64,000 nucleotides of DNA from Atriophallophorus winterbourni (taxonomy: Eukaryota; Platyhelminthes; Trematoda; Plagiorchiida; Microphallidae). Shown here one piece after another: positions 44,445 to 56,200 of this stretch. Numbering within the stretch: the stretch's first letter is position 1; every line of letters begins with the position of its first letter. The position numbers were made by a program, and so were the translations under genes. Location of the stretch: positions 16,577 to 80,576 of the forward strand of contig JACCGJ010013600.1 of the NCBI GenBank assembly GCA_013407085.1, written 5' to 3'. Below the pieces are notes generated by a model. That model did no database searches. It saw nothing but the letters and a program-made list of their open reading frames with translations, and was not told where the DNA came from.

Positions 44445-45569
44445 ATGCATTCGTCAAGAAATCGTATGGTAGCTGAAATGTTCAACAAAGGTTTTACCAA
44501 GTCGCTGGAGAACGAAGACAATTTCGCTAATGATTCTCCCTACAGTCCATTTTCTCAATCTTTGCAAACAGACGGACACCGTTTCGCTGAACCAGCAGAA
44601 GCAAGACTCGACGAAATGGAAAGAAAACGAAAAGCAAGAGAACGAAGAAAATTAGAACAGGAAATTGCTATCGATAAAATTGAAATTGAGATAAAGGAGA
44701 GAAAAATTAGAAAACTTTATTTAGAAAGAATGCTGAGTCTTCTTAACGATAACGAAAATTTTTTCGAAAATATTGTCGCCACCGAGGTTCGAACCTGCGA
44801 CCTCACTTCTCCAAGCGAAGCAGATAACCGCTGCACCATGACCACATTGACCTGTCGTCCAATCCCAAATATTCAAAGGTTTGACTGCAATAGCTCTGGT
44901 GAACCAGAAATTTCGGTTGATGTGTCTGATCGAAAGGCATTCGTTGCAGATGTTGATGACTTTTTCACGTTTCAGCCTTTCTCACAAAGTTGTGGACGTC
45001 CTGCTTGTTTGATTTCGCATTGTTATAATCGTGATAATATGACCACTGATTTTACTGAGACTGATTTGACGACGCGATCAGGTCTGTTGAAGACACATCT
45101 GGATATTCCCACGAAACTGGTATTTGATTCCGGATTTGACGGGGAACCTGGCCGAGCTGCTAATATGTCTATTTCACGTGATCGGTGGAACAGTCCGGAA
45201 GGTTGCGGTGGTGATACATCGAATTATGAAGTGTCACCAGTCGACGTGATCAGTATTTATGCTGATTCGAATTCCCGTGTGTGTGCATCGGAGCAAAATC
45301 TTGTTATTGTCAAAATACCTTCGATTGACATGTGTGCAGATCGGACGAAGGATGAAAGGAACAGAAAGTCCGCGTGGACCGAAAGCCATGCTGGCTTTGG
45401 GGGGCGGTGTTGCTTCTTTCTGTTCCGTCAATGTCGCCTTCCACACTGTTTTTCTGACCTGTCATTATCATATTGCTTTACGGACCCTTTTGCTTATTTT
45501 GACCTTGATTTACTGCGCACAATTTGTCGTAAACTCGATTGCGTGGGATGGTCGTACATTCGAACCTGA
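44445..45569 (+). CDS. Long open frame of the LTR element (gag-like, unplaced)
   Basis: A 374-codon frame, uninterrupted, starting 80 bp after the 5' LTR and running into the 3' LTR. Residues about 55-105 are a charged, probably coiled-coil region (EMERKRKARERRKLEQE and onward), as in the N-terminus of many Gag proteins. The middle includes RPACLISHCYNRDNM. No zinc knuckle, protease or polymerase motif is seen. Codons around 44775-44845 overlap an antisense tRNA-like sequence. Being intact among ruined neighbours, it suggests a young or selected frame. Function unknown. Confidence 0.5.
   Translation: MHSSRNRMVAEMFNKGFTKSLENEDNFANDSPYSPFSQSLQTDGHRFAEPAEARLDEMERKRKARERRKLEQEIAIDKIEIEIKERKIRKLYLERMLSLLNDNENFFENIVATEVRTCDLTSPSEADNRCTMTTLTCRPIPNIQRFDCNSSGEPEISVDVSDRKAFVADVDDFFTFQPFSQSCGRPACLISHCYNRDNMTTDFTETDLTTRSGLLKTHLDIPTKLVFDSGFDGEPGRAANMSISRDRWNSPEGCGGDTSNYEVSPVDVISIYADSNSRVCASEQNLVIVKIPSIDMCADRTKDERNRKSAWTESHAGFGGRCCFFLFRQCRLPHCFSDLSLSYCFTDPFAYFDLDLLRTICRKLDCVGWSYIRT
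44775..44845 (-). tRNA. tRNA-like sequence (degenerate), antisense within the LTR-element frame
   Basis: On the minus strand a 71-nt stretch has an A-box-like TGGTGCAGCGGTTA, a B-box-like GGTTCGAACC, and ends that pair as an acceptor stem (GTGGTCA with TGGCGAC, one mismatch and one G-U). The T-stem is poorly paired and the anticodon loop is irregular, so no isotype is given. It is either a tRNA pseudogene or the head of a tRNA-derived SINE. Confidence 0.4.
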
Positions 45570-45794
45570 TTTGATTTCGACTCGTGTACGTAACTTGGTA
45601 CGTACACGATATTGTTCTGATATTGACCCGGGTCTAACCCGGTTACCCCAATAATTGAGGTATGTTTTTCAGTTATTTTGATTGCCTCAATATAGTACCG
45701 CTTTTGTTGAAAAATCCTCGTTGGTTCTGAAATACCTGGGATTTTGCGCGTAACTCCATATTGGGGAATTCCTTGATTCTCAATAAGGATCAAC
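45408..45794 (+). repeat. 3' LTR
   Basis: Matches 44008-44365, longer by an insertion containing ACCCGGGTCTAACCCGGT. The 10-bp inverted repeat is at 45583-45592 and 45599-45608. Confidence 0.7.
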
Positions 45795-45862
45795 TTGACT
45801 TCTTGACTTAATCCCTTGAGTTCCTGGAGGAACATAGGGCCTCGGCAACTTGTCAACAGCAC
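45795..45862 (-). mobile_element. RTE 3'-terminal fragment with AAGTC-type tail
   Basis: The minus strand reads 'GTTGCCGAGGCCCTATGTTC' then 'CAAGGGATTAAGTCAAG', the same 3' end as the full RTE at 42020-42063, with an AAGTC repeat tail abutting the LTR. Confidence 0.75.
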
Positions 45863-46235
45863 ACTCAAAACTAATTTCATTAGTCAAACACTTCCGTGTT
45901 TGGAGAAAGCGAATAGCAGCGTTTTTATCCAAATGGAAGAAATGAAGACATCAAAGACCTCGTACGTCCGGCTCAAATCTTGTCGGATTGAGCAATTCAC
46001 GCCGAAACCTATTTGCGAATTCAAGCGGTCGGCGATCAATAAGCATCTCACATGGTTTGGCATCTCAGGAACGGACTGTTTAATGGGATACGGAATCACA
46101 CTGTTTAACGAATTATCACATACTTCATGATTGTACACTAGTTGTTAACTACGACTTCAGAGCAGCTGTACAAATAACGTCAGTTTAGACTCCGTCATTA
46201 CTCACGACATATACAATTAATTGCATCTGTACAAA
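45863..46235. other. Spacer, nothing recognised
   Basis: Short frames only. Confidence 0.3.
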
Positions 46236-46975
46236 CACAAACAGCGTTTTCAACAAATTAATCGAATTGTCCGAAATTTGTAATGAAACATCGCCTTACA
46301 TTGTTGCAATAACAGAAACGTGGTTCCATGCCTCATTGTCTGATAATGAACTCTCTTTGCCCAGCATGTCTTTAATCCGGCGTGACCGTTTAGGGGATGG
46401 CGGAGGAGCAGCACTCTACTTCAAGCAATCGTTTATCTGTAGAACTGTGAACGACCAGACCCTTGATACAACATATACATTTTGGTGCTCTCTGACTCTT
46501 ATTTTAGGAGGCCAATGTAATATTGGAGTGCTCTATTGTTCTCCAACAGCAACTCTCGTCCTAAACAATAAACGAATTAACGCTTTGCGCTATGTAACAT
46601 CGAGTAGCAATACTGATTTATCGATAATAGGGATTTCAACTTAACTCAGCACTTTAGCCGGGATGATCCTCCATCAGAGATCTTTAAAAATGAACTTCGA
46701 GCAGTATTTGATAACACCCCTTTATAACCACGTTTTTGGATTTACTCGTAAAAGGGGATCAGACCTCCGTCTACCTTGGACTTAATGCTTACATCAAATT
46801 CCACAGCTGGACGAAGCGATCACGTTGTCATAGAAATCGAGTACGTTCGTTGCGCTAGGCAAAACAGTGACGAAACGAAATGCGTCAGAAGAGTGAACTA
46901 CCGTGCTCTGTGTGCCGAGTTACAAATCACTATTTACGCACAACTGGATTACTCTGATCCGGTCAGTCATGGGCG
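46236..46975 (+). mobile_element. CR1-like element, endonuclease-domain fragment
   Basis: Plus-strand frame: SPYIVAITETWFHASLSDN, LIRRDRLGDGGGAALYFKQS, NIGVLYCSPTATL and SIIGIST, then after frameshifts DLMLTSNSTAGRSDHVVIEI, the SDH motif that closes the endonuclease. The domain matches the endonuclease of the 24.4-kb copy at a diverged level. No RT follows. Confidence 0.78.
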
Positions 46976-47724
46976 CTAACCCTTACAGTACTCGAAATCC
47001 ATATTGGATGAACGTTTAATGTTTGTTTTGAAGAAAACGTCTCAATGTGATTAATTTTTACTACGAAGCAGAACTGAAAATGTTTGAATTAAAGGCCAAT
47101 AGCACGGGCGTTTTACAAGGATACTTACACAGCTGATTCTTTAGCACAATTTACAGGACTGCAAAACAAACTTATCAACTAAATTCGAGGTGAGAAACAA
47201 GATTTCCAATAAACATTGATTTTTCTGATGCACCAGAATTCGAAATTCTTGTATAAATGTTTGTAAACTCGTGTAATCCACTCCGTTGACAGAAAGCAGG
47301 ACGCAGGAAAATTGAATTTAATCAAGTCGTCGTAGACCAATATTCAATTCGATTAAATTCAAAGTATAATGTTGCTCAAATCGCCTGCACTTATTGCCCA
47401 GAAGGTGTTTGTGGCTAGAGATAATAAATTTGGAATTAGTGGAAACAATTTTTATTGCGCTGGAAATAATATTGACTTACATATACCATGGAAAATATTG
47501 TGAATGTATTAGACATGTGTGCTTAACACGAGCTTTCGAATAGTTAGCGCAAATCCACCCTCCGGGACAACACTTGTGGAGGATTCATCGGATATATCTT
47601 CAGACGACAAATACGAAATCGTATTACTTCGGGTTTCATGATGATAGAACGGTTGAATCGAAAATATCATCGCAAGTATACAATGATGTTTGACGTCTTT
47701 GGTAGTCATACGATATGCAATTCA
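46976..47724. other. Non-coding DNA with an old dispersed repeat
   Basis: 47520-47720 resembles 16715-16915 (see there). The rest is unassigned. Confidence 0.35.
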
Positions 47725-48390
47725 TTAATGTCTTCGGAAGTTTGTTCTCAGATAGGGAACGGATAGGCAGGTACATGGATGGGAGGGGTCAGTCAAGATG
47801 CGGTGGATAAGTAACATGTCACAGCGGTGAAGACAGTAGGTAACGTAAAATATACCTAAACTGTGTAACCTATCCTCGTGAGACAAGTTGTGCATACCTC
47901 GGATAAGCTTTTTCCCTTGCCGCTGGAGTTTTTCGAGAAGGGACACATCTCCGCATAGCCAAGGCTGCCAAGCCTGTACAGCGTAATAAATGTGTTAACA
48001 GTTGTATACATTCAGCAGGTTGGGGATGAGAAACCGCTTAAACCTGACGAAACCGCCGCAAATTTGATCGATGTTGCGATTGGTTGCTGCTGCGGCTTTT
48101 TGCGGTCGGCGCGAAAGCCTTGTTGTTGTGTGAATAACAGTCGATTTGTTTCAAGATATGAGACAAGGTGGTCATTGATTGTGCTTTCCCTGACTTTAAA
48201 AATGACAGACAAAAGCAAACTGTGGCGATAATATGCGGGTTCCGACCGGATACCGCGCGATAACACCTTCTTACTAAACAGAACGAAAGGTGGTGGAGTC
48301 CATACAACGTTGAAAATACGTGGAAAGTAGATGATATAAATGCAATGCGGCACTTTCGGGATTATAGGGTGGATAGAGTTTTCGAATCTT
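47725..48390 (-). mobile_element. CR1-like deletion derivative, copy 1
   Basis: On the minus strand: YRHSLLLSVIFKVRESTIND, YLETNRLLFTQQQGFRADR (start of RT), then an abrupt jump to the post-RT part (AVQAWQPWLCGD, LLEKLQRQGKKLIRGMHNLS, HEDRLHSLGIF, LLIHRILTDPSHP). The RT palm with its catalytic Asp residues is missing. The copy at 58.8-59.5 kb carries the same junction. Confidence 0.78.
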
Positions 48391-48680
48391 TTCAGTTGCA
48401 AAAGCGCCTAACGGAACACCTGAAACCATCGTTTACTCTTCCGACCAGAGTGGTCAATATTTAAAATGCACTCTCCGCTAATGAAATCGGGGCAGTCACC
48501 GAAGAGCAGTTTGAACGCATATTGGACGGTGAACTTCCCGCTATCCTGCGCGATTCGCCTACTTGTTCAGCTAAATAACTCCTCGTGAGGAATCTACGCT
48601 GAGATAGCGGAGACCCGGGAGGTGATGCGGCTTTCACGGACTGTAGTCCTCCTGCCGTCTATTCAGAAGAAGGGGAAGAA
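48391..48680 (+). mobile_element. CR1-like element (second lineage), 3' fragment, copy 2
   Basis: Matches 19263-19537 through the last codons (FERILDGELPAILRDSP) and the 3' sequence 'CTCCTCGTGAGGAATCTACG' to 'CTGCCGTCTATTCAGAAGAA'. It begins exactly where the opposite-strand derivative ends, a head-to-head insertion boundary. Confidence 0.78.
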
Positions 48681-48735
48681 AAAGAATTCATCGAGAATCA
48701 AGAATGAATGGCCCTGAACTGTGCTTCGAAGGCAA

Positions 48736-48802
48736 TAATAATAATAATAATAATGATAATAATAATAATAATAATAATAATAATATTAATAATATTAATA
48801 AT
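48736..48802. repeat. (AAT)n microsatellite
   Basis: AAT array with a few variant units, about 55 bp after the LINE fragment's 3' end. Confidence 0.9.
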
Positions 48803-49931
48803 CTATTCTTGGACATCCAAAGCATGTAATACATGATCAGTTTATCAAAATTGGAACAGCAAAAGAAAATATAACGGTGCAAACGACCGGAGTGAGCGAG
48901 ATTTTTGAACATTTTTTTCCGTACAATAATGGCAACGAATATACAGTTAGTGAGAAAAAAATTCTATTGTCTGATAACAATAAGGTTTCATTTAAATTTT
49001 GTTAGGATTCACGGATTGCAAGGATGAGAAAACATGGAGAACAGGAATAGAAGGTAATTATGGGAAAAGTGGAGTGAATTTTAATAAATTGTCATAAAAA
49101 AATCGACAAATAAATTATATATGCATCAATTCATTTTTTTACTAAAAGATTGGTTGAGAAGATGGAAAAGCGATGATAAATCCATCAGCTGAAAAAAATC
49201 TAAAAAATTCTGGGGAATGAGAGAGAGTGTGGTTAATAGCATGGGAGTAGGGTACGCCGTGTGCTCAAATACTCTTGACGAATTGTAAACGAATCGAACC
49301 AAAATGTGTTCACCAGCCGGGTTTTCGTTATCTGCGGGAGAGTGAATAGCAAATGGAACAGATCTCGGTCGGATAGATTCCGAACCTGTTTCAGTGATGG
49401 TTCGGTATTCAAAACACTGGAATATAATGAAAGATATTCTTTTCACCATCATGTTGAGTGGTCATCAAAGAAGAATAGTTCATCATTTGAAAAAATGAGA
49501 ATGTACATTAAAAAATAATGATTTTCATTTTTTTTTTTGCTTTTTATTTTTTGGTAGACTTTATTGTTTTGCAAGTTTGGATAAAATGTGACATTTATAA
49601 GCCTCATATTTAATGAAAGACAGATATATACATAATGGTGTATAGAAAATGTCATGGAAGGCAATGTGACAAATAGACAAATGTGATGCAAGTCCCAACC
49701 TATGACGAGACATGCATAGACCCTAGGTAACCTGACACTACAGCAGCGTTATAAATAGATAATCAGAAAAATATTTTTTTAGATGTTTCGAATTTTTTTA
49801 GAGAGACATTTGTTTACGATAGAAACCTGAATTGAAACAATAAGGATAACTATGTTTAAACAAAAAGGGGGTAAGATAAGCCTAAAGAGATACAATAAGT
49901 AAAGGTACATATAATACTAGTCCCAGGTTTT
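48803..49931. other. AT-rich non-coding DNA
   Basis: Nothing recognised. Confidence 0.4.
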
Positions 49932-50100
49932 GATGTATGTATGATGTATGTATGAAAGCACAAGCCTTATCCAGGCAGAGTGCCGCACAGTCAGAGACTG
50001 CACGTGGGCTAAGATACTGTCAGGTTGCCCAGACCTAGACAGATGTGAGGGGGGAGTAGAAATAGATGTAACATACATAGACACTGAGCAACCTGACACT
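49932..50100 (+). repeat. Dispersed SINE-like repeat, copy 5
   Basis: GTAT-rich head, then 'AAAGCACAAGCCTTATCCAG', 'GTCAGAGACTGCACGTGGGC' and 'GACAGATGTGAGGGGGGAGT', very close to copy 3 at 1848. Confidence 0.65.
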
Positions 50101-50109
50101 TAATAATAC

Positions 50110-50760
50110 CATGTATTTCGGACATTGTGAACAGTTCTATACGTGTGCTAATGTACAAAATACTTACAACTGGTTCAATAACCAGGAATACCGTGACAAA
50201 ATATATTGTCTATAGAAGTGTTTATTTTGAGAATTTCGCATAGCGATGGAGCAGTAAGAAAATCTACGAGTGTTTTAAATTTACCTGTAGATGTGCACAT
50301 GCGAAAATGGAGTGGAAGAGAATTCCAAAGATGCGCATACCTAATTAAAAAGAAGTTTTGTCGAACTTTAGTGCGAGTAAGGGGAATATGCAATAGCCTC
50401 ATTCGGTTACGTCGTACAGAACGATTGCAATCTTGGAAGCGCATGGTAGATCTAAGCTTAACTTGGTGCTCTGTGATGATTCGGAAGAAAAGAAAAAGAT
50501 GGAGGCGAATTCTGCGTAACCATAGTGAGTCAATGTCTAGTAGATTGCATCTTTCTTTATAAGATGAAGGATTAGAGTAGCCTAACATGATTTTGCTCAT
50601 TCTACGTTGAAGGCTTTCTGAGAGAATACATTCGCGCCTAGCGATGTGAGAGTAGGCTATATTACAAGAGTCAAGAAGTGGTAATTCTTTCATTTTCTAT
50701 AGACTTAGTCTACTTTCACGAAGGAGGAATTTTTGATTTATCAAGCCAAAATTCTGTCTA
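50110..50760 (-). mobile_element. CR1-like element, C-terminal part
   Basis: Minus-strand frame 50693-50175: SLQRRMSKIMLGYSNPSSYK, LDIDSLWLRRIRLHLFLFF and FFLIRYAHLWNSLPLHF, the post-RT region of a CR1/Jockey-type element. It probably belongs to the same insertion as the endonuclease piece at 51.1-51.8 kb, with the RT in between largely deleted (50760-51070 shows only scraps). Confidence 0.7.
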
Positions 50761-51071
50761 GCTATGAGAAATCTCACTTGTTCGTTGGCGTGTCAGATAT
50801 GTGCAATGAATAAGCAATGACTTATAAATTGTTCAGTCAGCTCGATTTAGTCCTGTCCGTTAACACCCCCACGCCGAGTTTCGATGTGCTATGGTTTCGC
50901 GTGTTCGGCTGCAAAGGAATAATCTGGGGTTCTTCCGACAAAGTGGCTTCTCGTGACTCGCAAGACGTAGCAGCGCAGGCCACTTAGACGAAAACGTGGT
51001 CCATGTCAAATCGATCTTGTCAAACATTAAGAAATCCCATGAATTGAATACGACGAGTTGGTGGAACATGC

Positions 51072-51840
51072 CTAGCTAAGTAATCCAGCGGCACTTATGA
51101 AGACTTTCGTTGAAGTAATCCATGAATGTGAGAAAGGTGAATGTCGAAACAACATGATTACAGTGGCCCAATGAGCGTTAAAGGAAAGTTTACCGACCAT
51201 TAACTCTTCGTTTGTATTGATGAGATCCATAAGAGATGGTGTATTTGTGCCCTGAAACATAGTATCTTCGAGAACATGATTATATAATGGATAGGTTGTT
51301 AAAATTTCGGACAACGAGGTGACAAATGGGCGGGAGTAAAGTTCAACATTGAGCCTAAGACAGTCAAATTCGCCCATTATCGGTATGGGGGACATTCGTT
51401 TACTTAAACCATGTCGTAGTTTTGACAAAATGGAGGAATCGAACAGTGACGTATTACTGGGAGATCTATAAGCAACCGAAATCAGGAGAAGACTGTCTTG
51501 CCTGAGTGTGATGTGGCAGCAAAGAACATCAGAGTCAGCCAACGCAAGGTCAGATGATGGTTCGCAGCAAAGCAATTCGGGTCAATAGAACAGCACTCCA
51601 CCTACTCTTGTTGTACGGTCACAGGGACGCAATGACCTATTCGGAAGGGTGAGTTCCGCATCAATAACAGTGATCGGGTAACGGCTATAAGGTCACATGA
51701 GTACAGGGAATGGCGGTAACGGAGTTCGGGATGTTTGTTCAGGAAACCAGCAGCATTTGTATAACAGAATAAAAGGCTGCGCGATTGCAGAGTATGCAGT
51801 GTTGTGGAGCGGTGTGCAGTTATTTAGCCGATCTCACTAA
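51072..51840 (-). mobile_element. CR1-like element, endonuclease part
   Basis: Minus strand: LTLPNRSLRPCDRTTRVGG (frameshifted), SDLALADSDVLCCHITLRQD, LLLISVAYRSPSN, then IPIMGEFDCLRLN where the usual MGDFN Asp reads Glu, YPLYNHVLEDTMFQGTNTPS and LMDLINTNEEL. The closing SDH motif is not intact (NAHWATV). Confidence 0.65.
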
Positions 51841-52300
51841 AACCGACTGTGAGAGTTTTTTGAAGTGGTCGTGTGAATTTCGTCAGCAGACTGATTTGTG
51901 TTGGGTGTGACTGATGGTTGCGGACGAGTTCTTGGTTTATCAACTGCAGAGCGAAGACGGACTTTTGTAGGTGCAAAGCGTTTGTTATCATACAACAAGC
52001 GCAAAGCAGTATCAATCATACCTCTTGAATAGAAGTTAATTTTCATAATACGGGGGCATTGCCCTTGTAGCTGGAGCACGTGGGAAGGCGTTTCAGGGCA
52101 GTCGTCGAAGTTCCGTGAACTTTGCTGTGTTCTCGTATGTAGCGCCTTTGACAACAGTCGTGTAGAGTTGTCTTTGGTGATTCCCAATAGTAGCCTTCTT
52201 GTTTTCCATCTGCCTTTGAAGCCAAGGAACGTCCGGAAAAAAAGAACAGGCAAATTTGTATTTTGGAGAAGGTGGGCCGAGAGCAAGACCCTTTCAACCT
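51841..52300 (-). mobile_element. Possible CR1-like ORF1 remnant
   Basis: Minus-strand frame ending at 51837 with RIMKINFYSRGMIDTALRLL and YDNKRFAPTKVRLRSAVDK, which has the look of the small esterase/RRM-type ORF1 tail upstream of a CR1 endonuclease. Position and orientation fit. Homology is uncertain. Confidence 0.4.
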
Positions 52301-53255
52301 TTTCCTGGGAGTCAAGAGTGATTCAAAGTACACGTGAGGCATCTGACTGAAGGGAGTTTGGGCGTCTGGGAACAGGTACTAAGGAATCCGGGTCTACATC
52401 ATGTTAACGTTTTTCACAGGGAGCTCGCCATTCTTACATATCATTTGGCCTGCGTGTTTGAAAGCATGAAGATACACTTTCGAGCACATTTGTACATACA
52501 ATGATCAGGGATCGCGGGTTCTTTAGACTGGTTTTTGGAACTGCAGGTAGTTTGCCAGCGTTGTTTGGTTGTGGCTTCACGTGCAAAGTAGTGTGTGATT
52601 TTGTTGATTGATTCACACTTGGCAATACCAGATCATACAAAGGACTTGTGCAGGCAGGTGGTGACTCTGTTTCCAGTAGAGAATTGAGGCGTAGCATTCT
52701 GTTGACAATAGCACCTCACGGATCCTGACAAATACGTAAAGGCATAACAACAATCTGAACGGAAGATGAATGAGAGCGATAGTCCACCAAGTTTAAACGA
52801 GTGCCCAGATTATTTTGGAGGTGTGCTCGAAAACACCCGCCACAACCATGATTGATTTGTAGGGAACACAGGCATGTGCAACTGTGAATGGAAGATGAGA
52901 GTGGTCTCATCACCGATAGGTGAGAGACTTAATGCAAGTTGCATGTCTAGTCAAATGAAAAAACGTTGGACAGCAGTTTATTTCAACAAATACGAAATAA
53001 TCGGAAAGAAACGCTTCTTGTGTTTCAAAAAGATTTTCTAAATGTTTGTGGTTTTCGACAACTAATGTAGTTAGATTTAGTTATTGCCTTTGGTATTATC
53101 CGAGCAGATGAATAATCAAAAAACAAATTCACACCAGACGAAGAAAGCGGAGCCGGAAAAATTAGTGGTTGAACGAAAATATGAGTATTGTTCATTTATG
53201 AGAATACAGAAAGTAGAGTCAAAATATGGATTACAATCAATGATGCTACAGCACT
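52301..53255. other. Unassigned DNA upstream of LINE fragments
   Basis: Short minus-strand frames (52697-52434, 52913-52716) could be further ORF1 remnant, but no motif supports this. Confidence 0.3.
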
Positions 53256-53256
53256 A

Positions 53257-56200
53257 AGTTCAGTTCAGTTCAGTTGGCACAGGACTGTAAATGGCTTACG
53301 AGCCTATCGAGCGTCCAGATTTCTTTCGGTGGTATGACACAGAAGAGCGTCTACTACTCCAAACAATATCTCCACAAATATCCTCTGGTATGAGAGTAAT
53401 CTAGAATGCAACAGAAGAAATTCCCTCACCAATAGGTGAAGAGAAACATTAGTGCGTTTTAAAGACAACATGAGGATCAAATCAACTATTCTCTCACGGA
53501 TAAAAATCAAGAAATAATGGAGGCCACACAGAGTCAAGTCTATTCATGAAACCCCTTTTTAAGTAGAAGGAACAACTTCTTTAGGAAGTCGATTCCAGTA
53601 ATTTATTACCCTCTCACTGGAGAAAAACTACGAGCATTTGCCTGACATGTCACTTGGCCAGTTTCAATGGGTGGCCTCGAGTACTCACAATTGGCGCCAG
53701 AGCATGCAATTCACTGGGATGAATAGTACTGAAACCTGACATGATTTTGAAGGTTTCAATCAGGTCCCCACGTAGCCTCCTCGTTTTTTGGGAAAAGAAC
53801 TCCAGACTCAGCAATCGTTCCTGATACGACCGCTTTGTATAAAGGTATGAAAACCTCTGAGGACCTGCAGGATAAAACTGATCGAAGGCGAAAAAGCTCT
53901 CTCCTAGTGTGCTGTGCAGCAGCTGCGCATTGATAAGCTCATTCGAAGTCCGTTGAAACTTCTATACACAAGTCACGAAATTTCGGCACCTCATTTATTT
54001 CAAGTATACCATCTAGACCAGCAACCTCTAGCTTCTTGATGACTTTAGACAAAAAATAGCTTTTAGTGAAGTTAACTGGTAAATCCCATGTAGCAGACCA
54101 CTCGATGACATTTTCAATATCATCAAGAAGATCCTGTTTATCCAGTGATCCGATATTCTTGACATCATCTGCTAAAATATAGCGGGGACACTTGAGCGAC
54201 GCTGCCAAGTCATCGATGAAAATGAGGAAAAGTAGCGGTCCGAGTACGGAACCCTTTGGGACTCCACTAACAACTTCCATTTTGGCCAATACATATCTCC
54301 TATCCTGACAGAAAAGAATCTATTTCTCAAAAATCCTATTATCCATTTCTCCAGAATACCAGCGATACCCATATAACCAAGTTTGTCTGCAAGCAATCTG
54401 TGGTTTACCGAATCGAAAGCCTTGCAAAAGTCAAAGTAAAAAATTCAACTTGTTGGTCTTTATCTAGCCTCATGGTGACCTCGTTGAGAAAACATAAGAG
54501 GTTTGTTAGGCACGACTTCTCTTTAAGGAAGCCCTGCTGAGCAGAGTTCAGCAACGAGTAATCAACTAGATGGTGACAGATCCTATCTCTTATAAGTTTC
54601 TACAGTATCTTACATAGGATGCTAGTAAGACTTATAGGTCTGTACTTACAAACTGAGGATCGACTGCCACCTTCATGTATCAAGATCACATTAGCCAACT
54701 TCCAAATTCTCGGAATACATCCATGTTGCAAGAAAGCGTTAAAAATACGACTCACAGGATCTGCTGATATTGGCGCCAGGTTCTTTATAATTTGAGGGTT
54801 AATGTCGTCTGGCACAGCAGATTTATGGAGGTTATTCGCTGCAAGAGCAAGTTTAACCTCATCATCAGTGAAAAATAACTCCTCCAGTAAAGTAACGTTA
54901 TCAGGCTTTCGATGACTGGCATATTAGGCGGATCTATTTGGCGATCAAGCCACTGCACATCCTGAAAATGTTTGAGAAAGGCCGAAGCCTTTTCTGAATC
55001 TGAAACTATTGGAGTTCCGTTTCCTCGCTAGAGGGTGCCAATCCAATCGCGCGTTTTGCCTCTGGATTGAGCATAACAATAGTAACGCTTTAGGCACTGC
55101 GTTATATTGCGTGCCAACCGTGATTCAAAGTCACGTTTTGCTTTGCGTTGGTTTCTCACAGCCTTATTTCTGACCATTTTATACCTTGTCCAGGACCGTT
55201 GTGTCTGAGAAGCTTTGTAAGTTTTCCAGGCACCGTCCCTCATTTTGATCACTCGTCGCATCGCAGGTGTCCATTCCTGTGGCTTATTGCGTTGCTTGAC
55301 GTGCACAAACGGTGCGAACCTATCTTGCAGGGTAGACAGGCAGTGGTTTATAAGCTGCAAGTTTGTTGCTATATCATCACCTACATATTGAGACAAGAAC
55401 TTTTTAGCTTCCTCTGAGACGACTTCTCAGTCTACGCGATTGAAATTGCGCCTCAGTTTACGAGGAGGATTTTCATACCTGAATCTTAGTTGGAATCTAA
55501 TCACAACGTGATCACTTTTTCCTAGTGGAGTAAGATAATCTACCTGGCGAACCATTTCTTTGCTCGAAGAAATAACGAGATCCTGGATCGAAGGTAAGCA
55601 GCCCTGGCGGAATCTTGTGGGCTCATTGACATCTTGATTCATGGCATGCATATGCGTCCATTCGATGAAGTCCTTAGACATCTTATCAGATGAACAGCAC
55701 TCGTTCAGTTAAGATATATGTGTTAGGTTGAAATCGCCATCTATAAGAACCTGGGACACAAGCGTGTGCAGCAAACTGCGATTGTCAAGCAAATTTTGCA
55801 AGTCCTGAGGTCCTGATTTCTGGCTCATATTAGCACATGCTAATACCTTCGATTGTCTGTAAGATTGAACGATAAATGAGGTAAGTTGAACGTTGTGCGT
55901 GCTGAGCCTAACGCTCGATTCTGAATTTCGAAGACCTAGTCTGCGAAAGATAGCAACTCCACCTCCTTTTAGTTCACCTGGTGTATCACATCTGACCACG
56001 AAATAACAACTACAAATTGAGTCAGGAATATGGACAGTTGCACATATCCAGATTTCGGACAGTGCTATCACATGCGGTCGTAACTCATGCGCTATGATGG
56101 AGAGTTCAGACCACTTATTTCGAATTCTACATGAGTTGACATTGACATCTTGACTCATGGCATGCATATGAGTCCATTCGATGAAGTCCTTAGACATCTT

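Larger units (their letters stand above)
44008..45794 (+). mobile_element. Short non-autonomous LTR retrotransposon (BEL/Pao-like ends)
   Basis: Two direct repeats, 44008-44365 and 45408-45794, both start TGTTGCTT and match over nearly their whole length, except for an extra segment of roughly 25 bp in the right one (near 45610-45645). A purine/G-rich tract (TTTGGGGGGCGG, 45397-45407) lies immediately before the right repeat, in the place of a polypurine tract. The interior is about 1 kb with one long frame and no protease, RT, RNase H or integrase. The LTR start and G-rich tract remind me of BEL/Pao elements; the class is tentative. Flanking target duplications were not found: the right end abuts an RTE tail. 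Confidence 0.7.

Noticed and set aside
44008..45794. Interpreting the LTR element as an endogenous retrovirus
   Set aside because: No envelope, polymerase or protease sequence is present, and the structure fits a short non-autonomous LTR retrotransposon.
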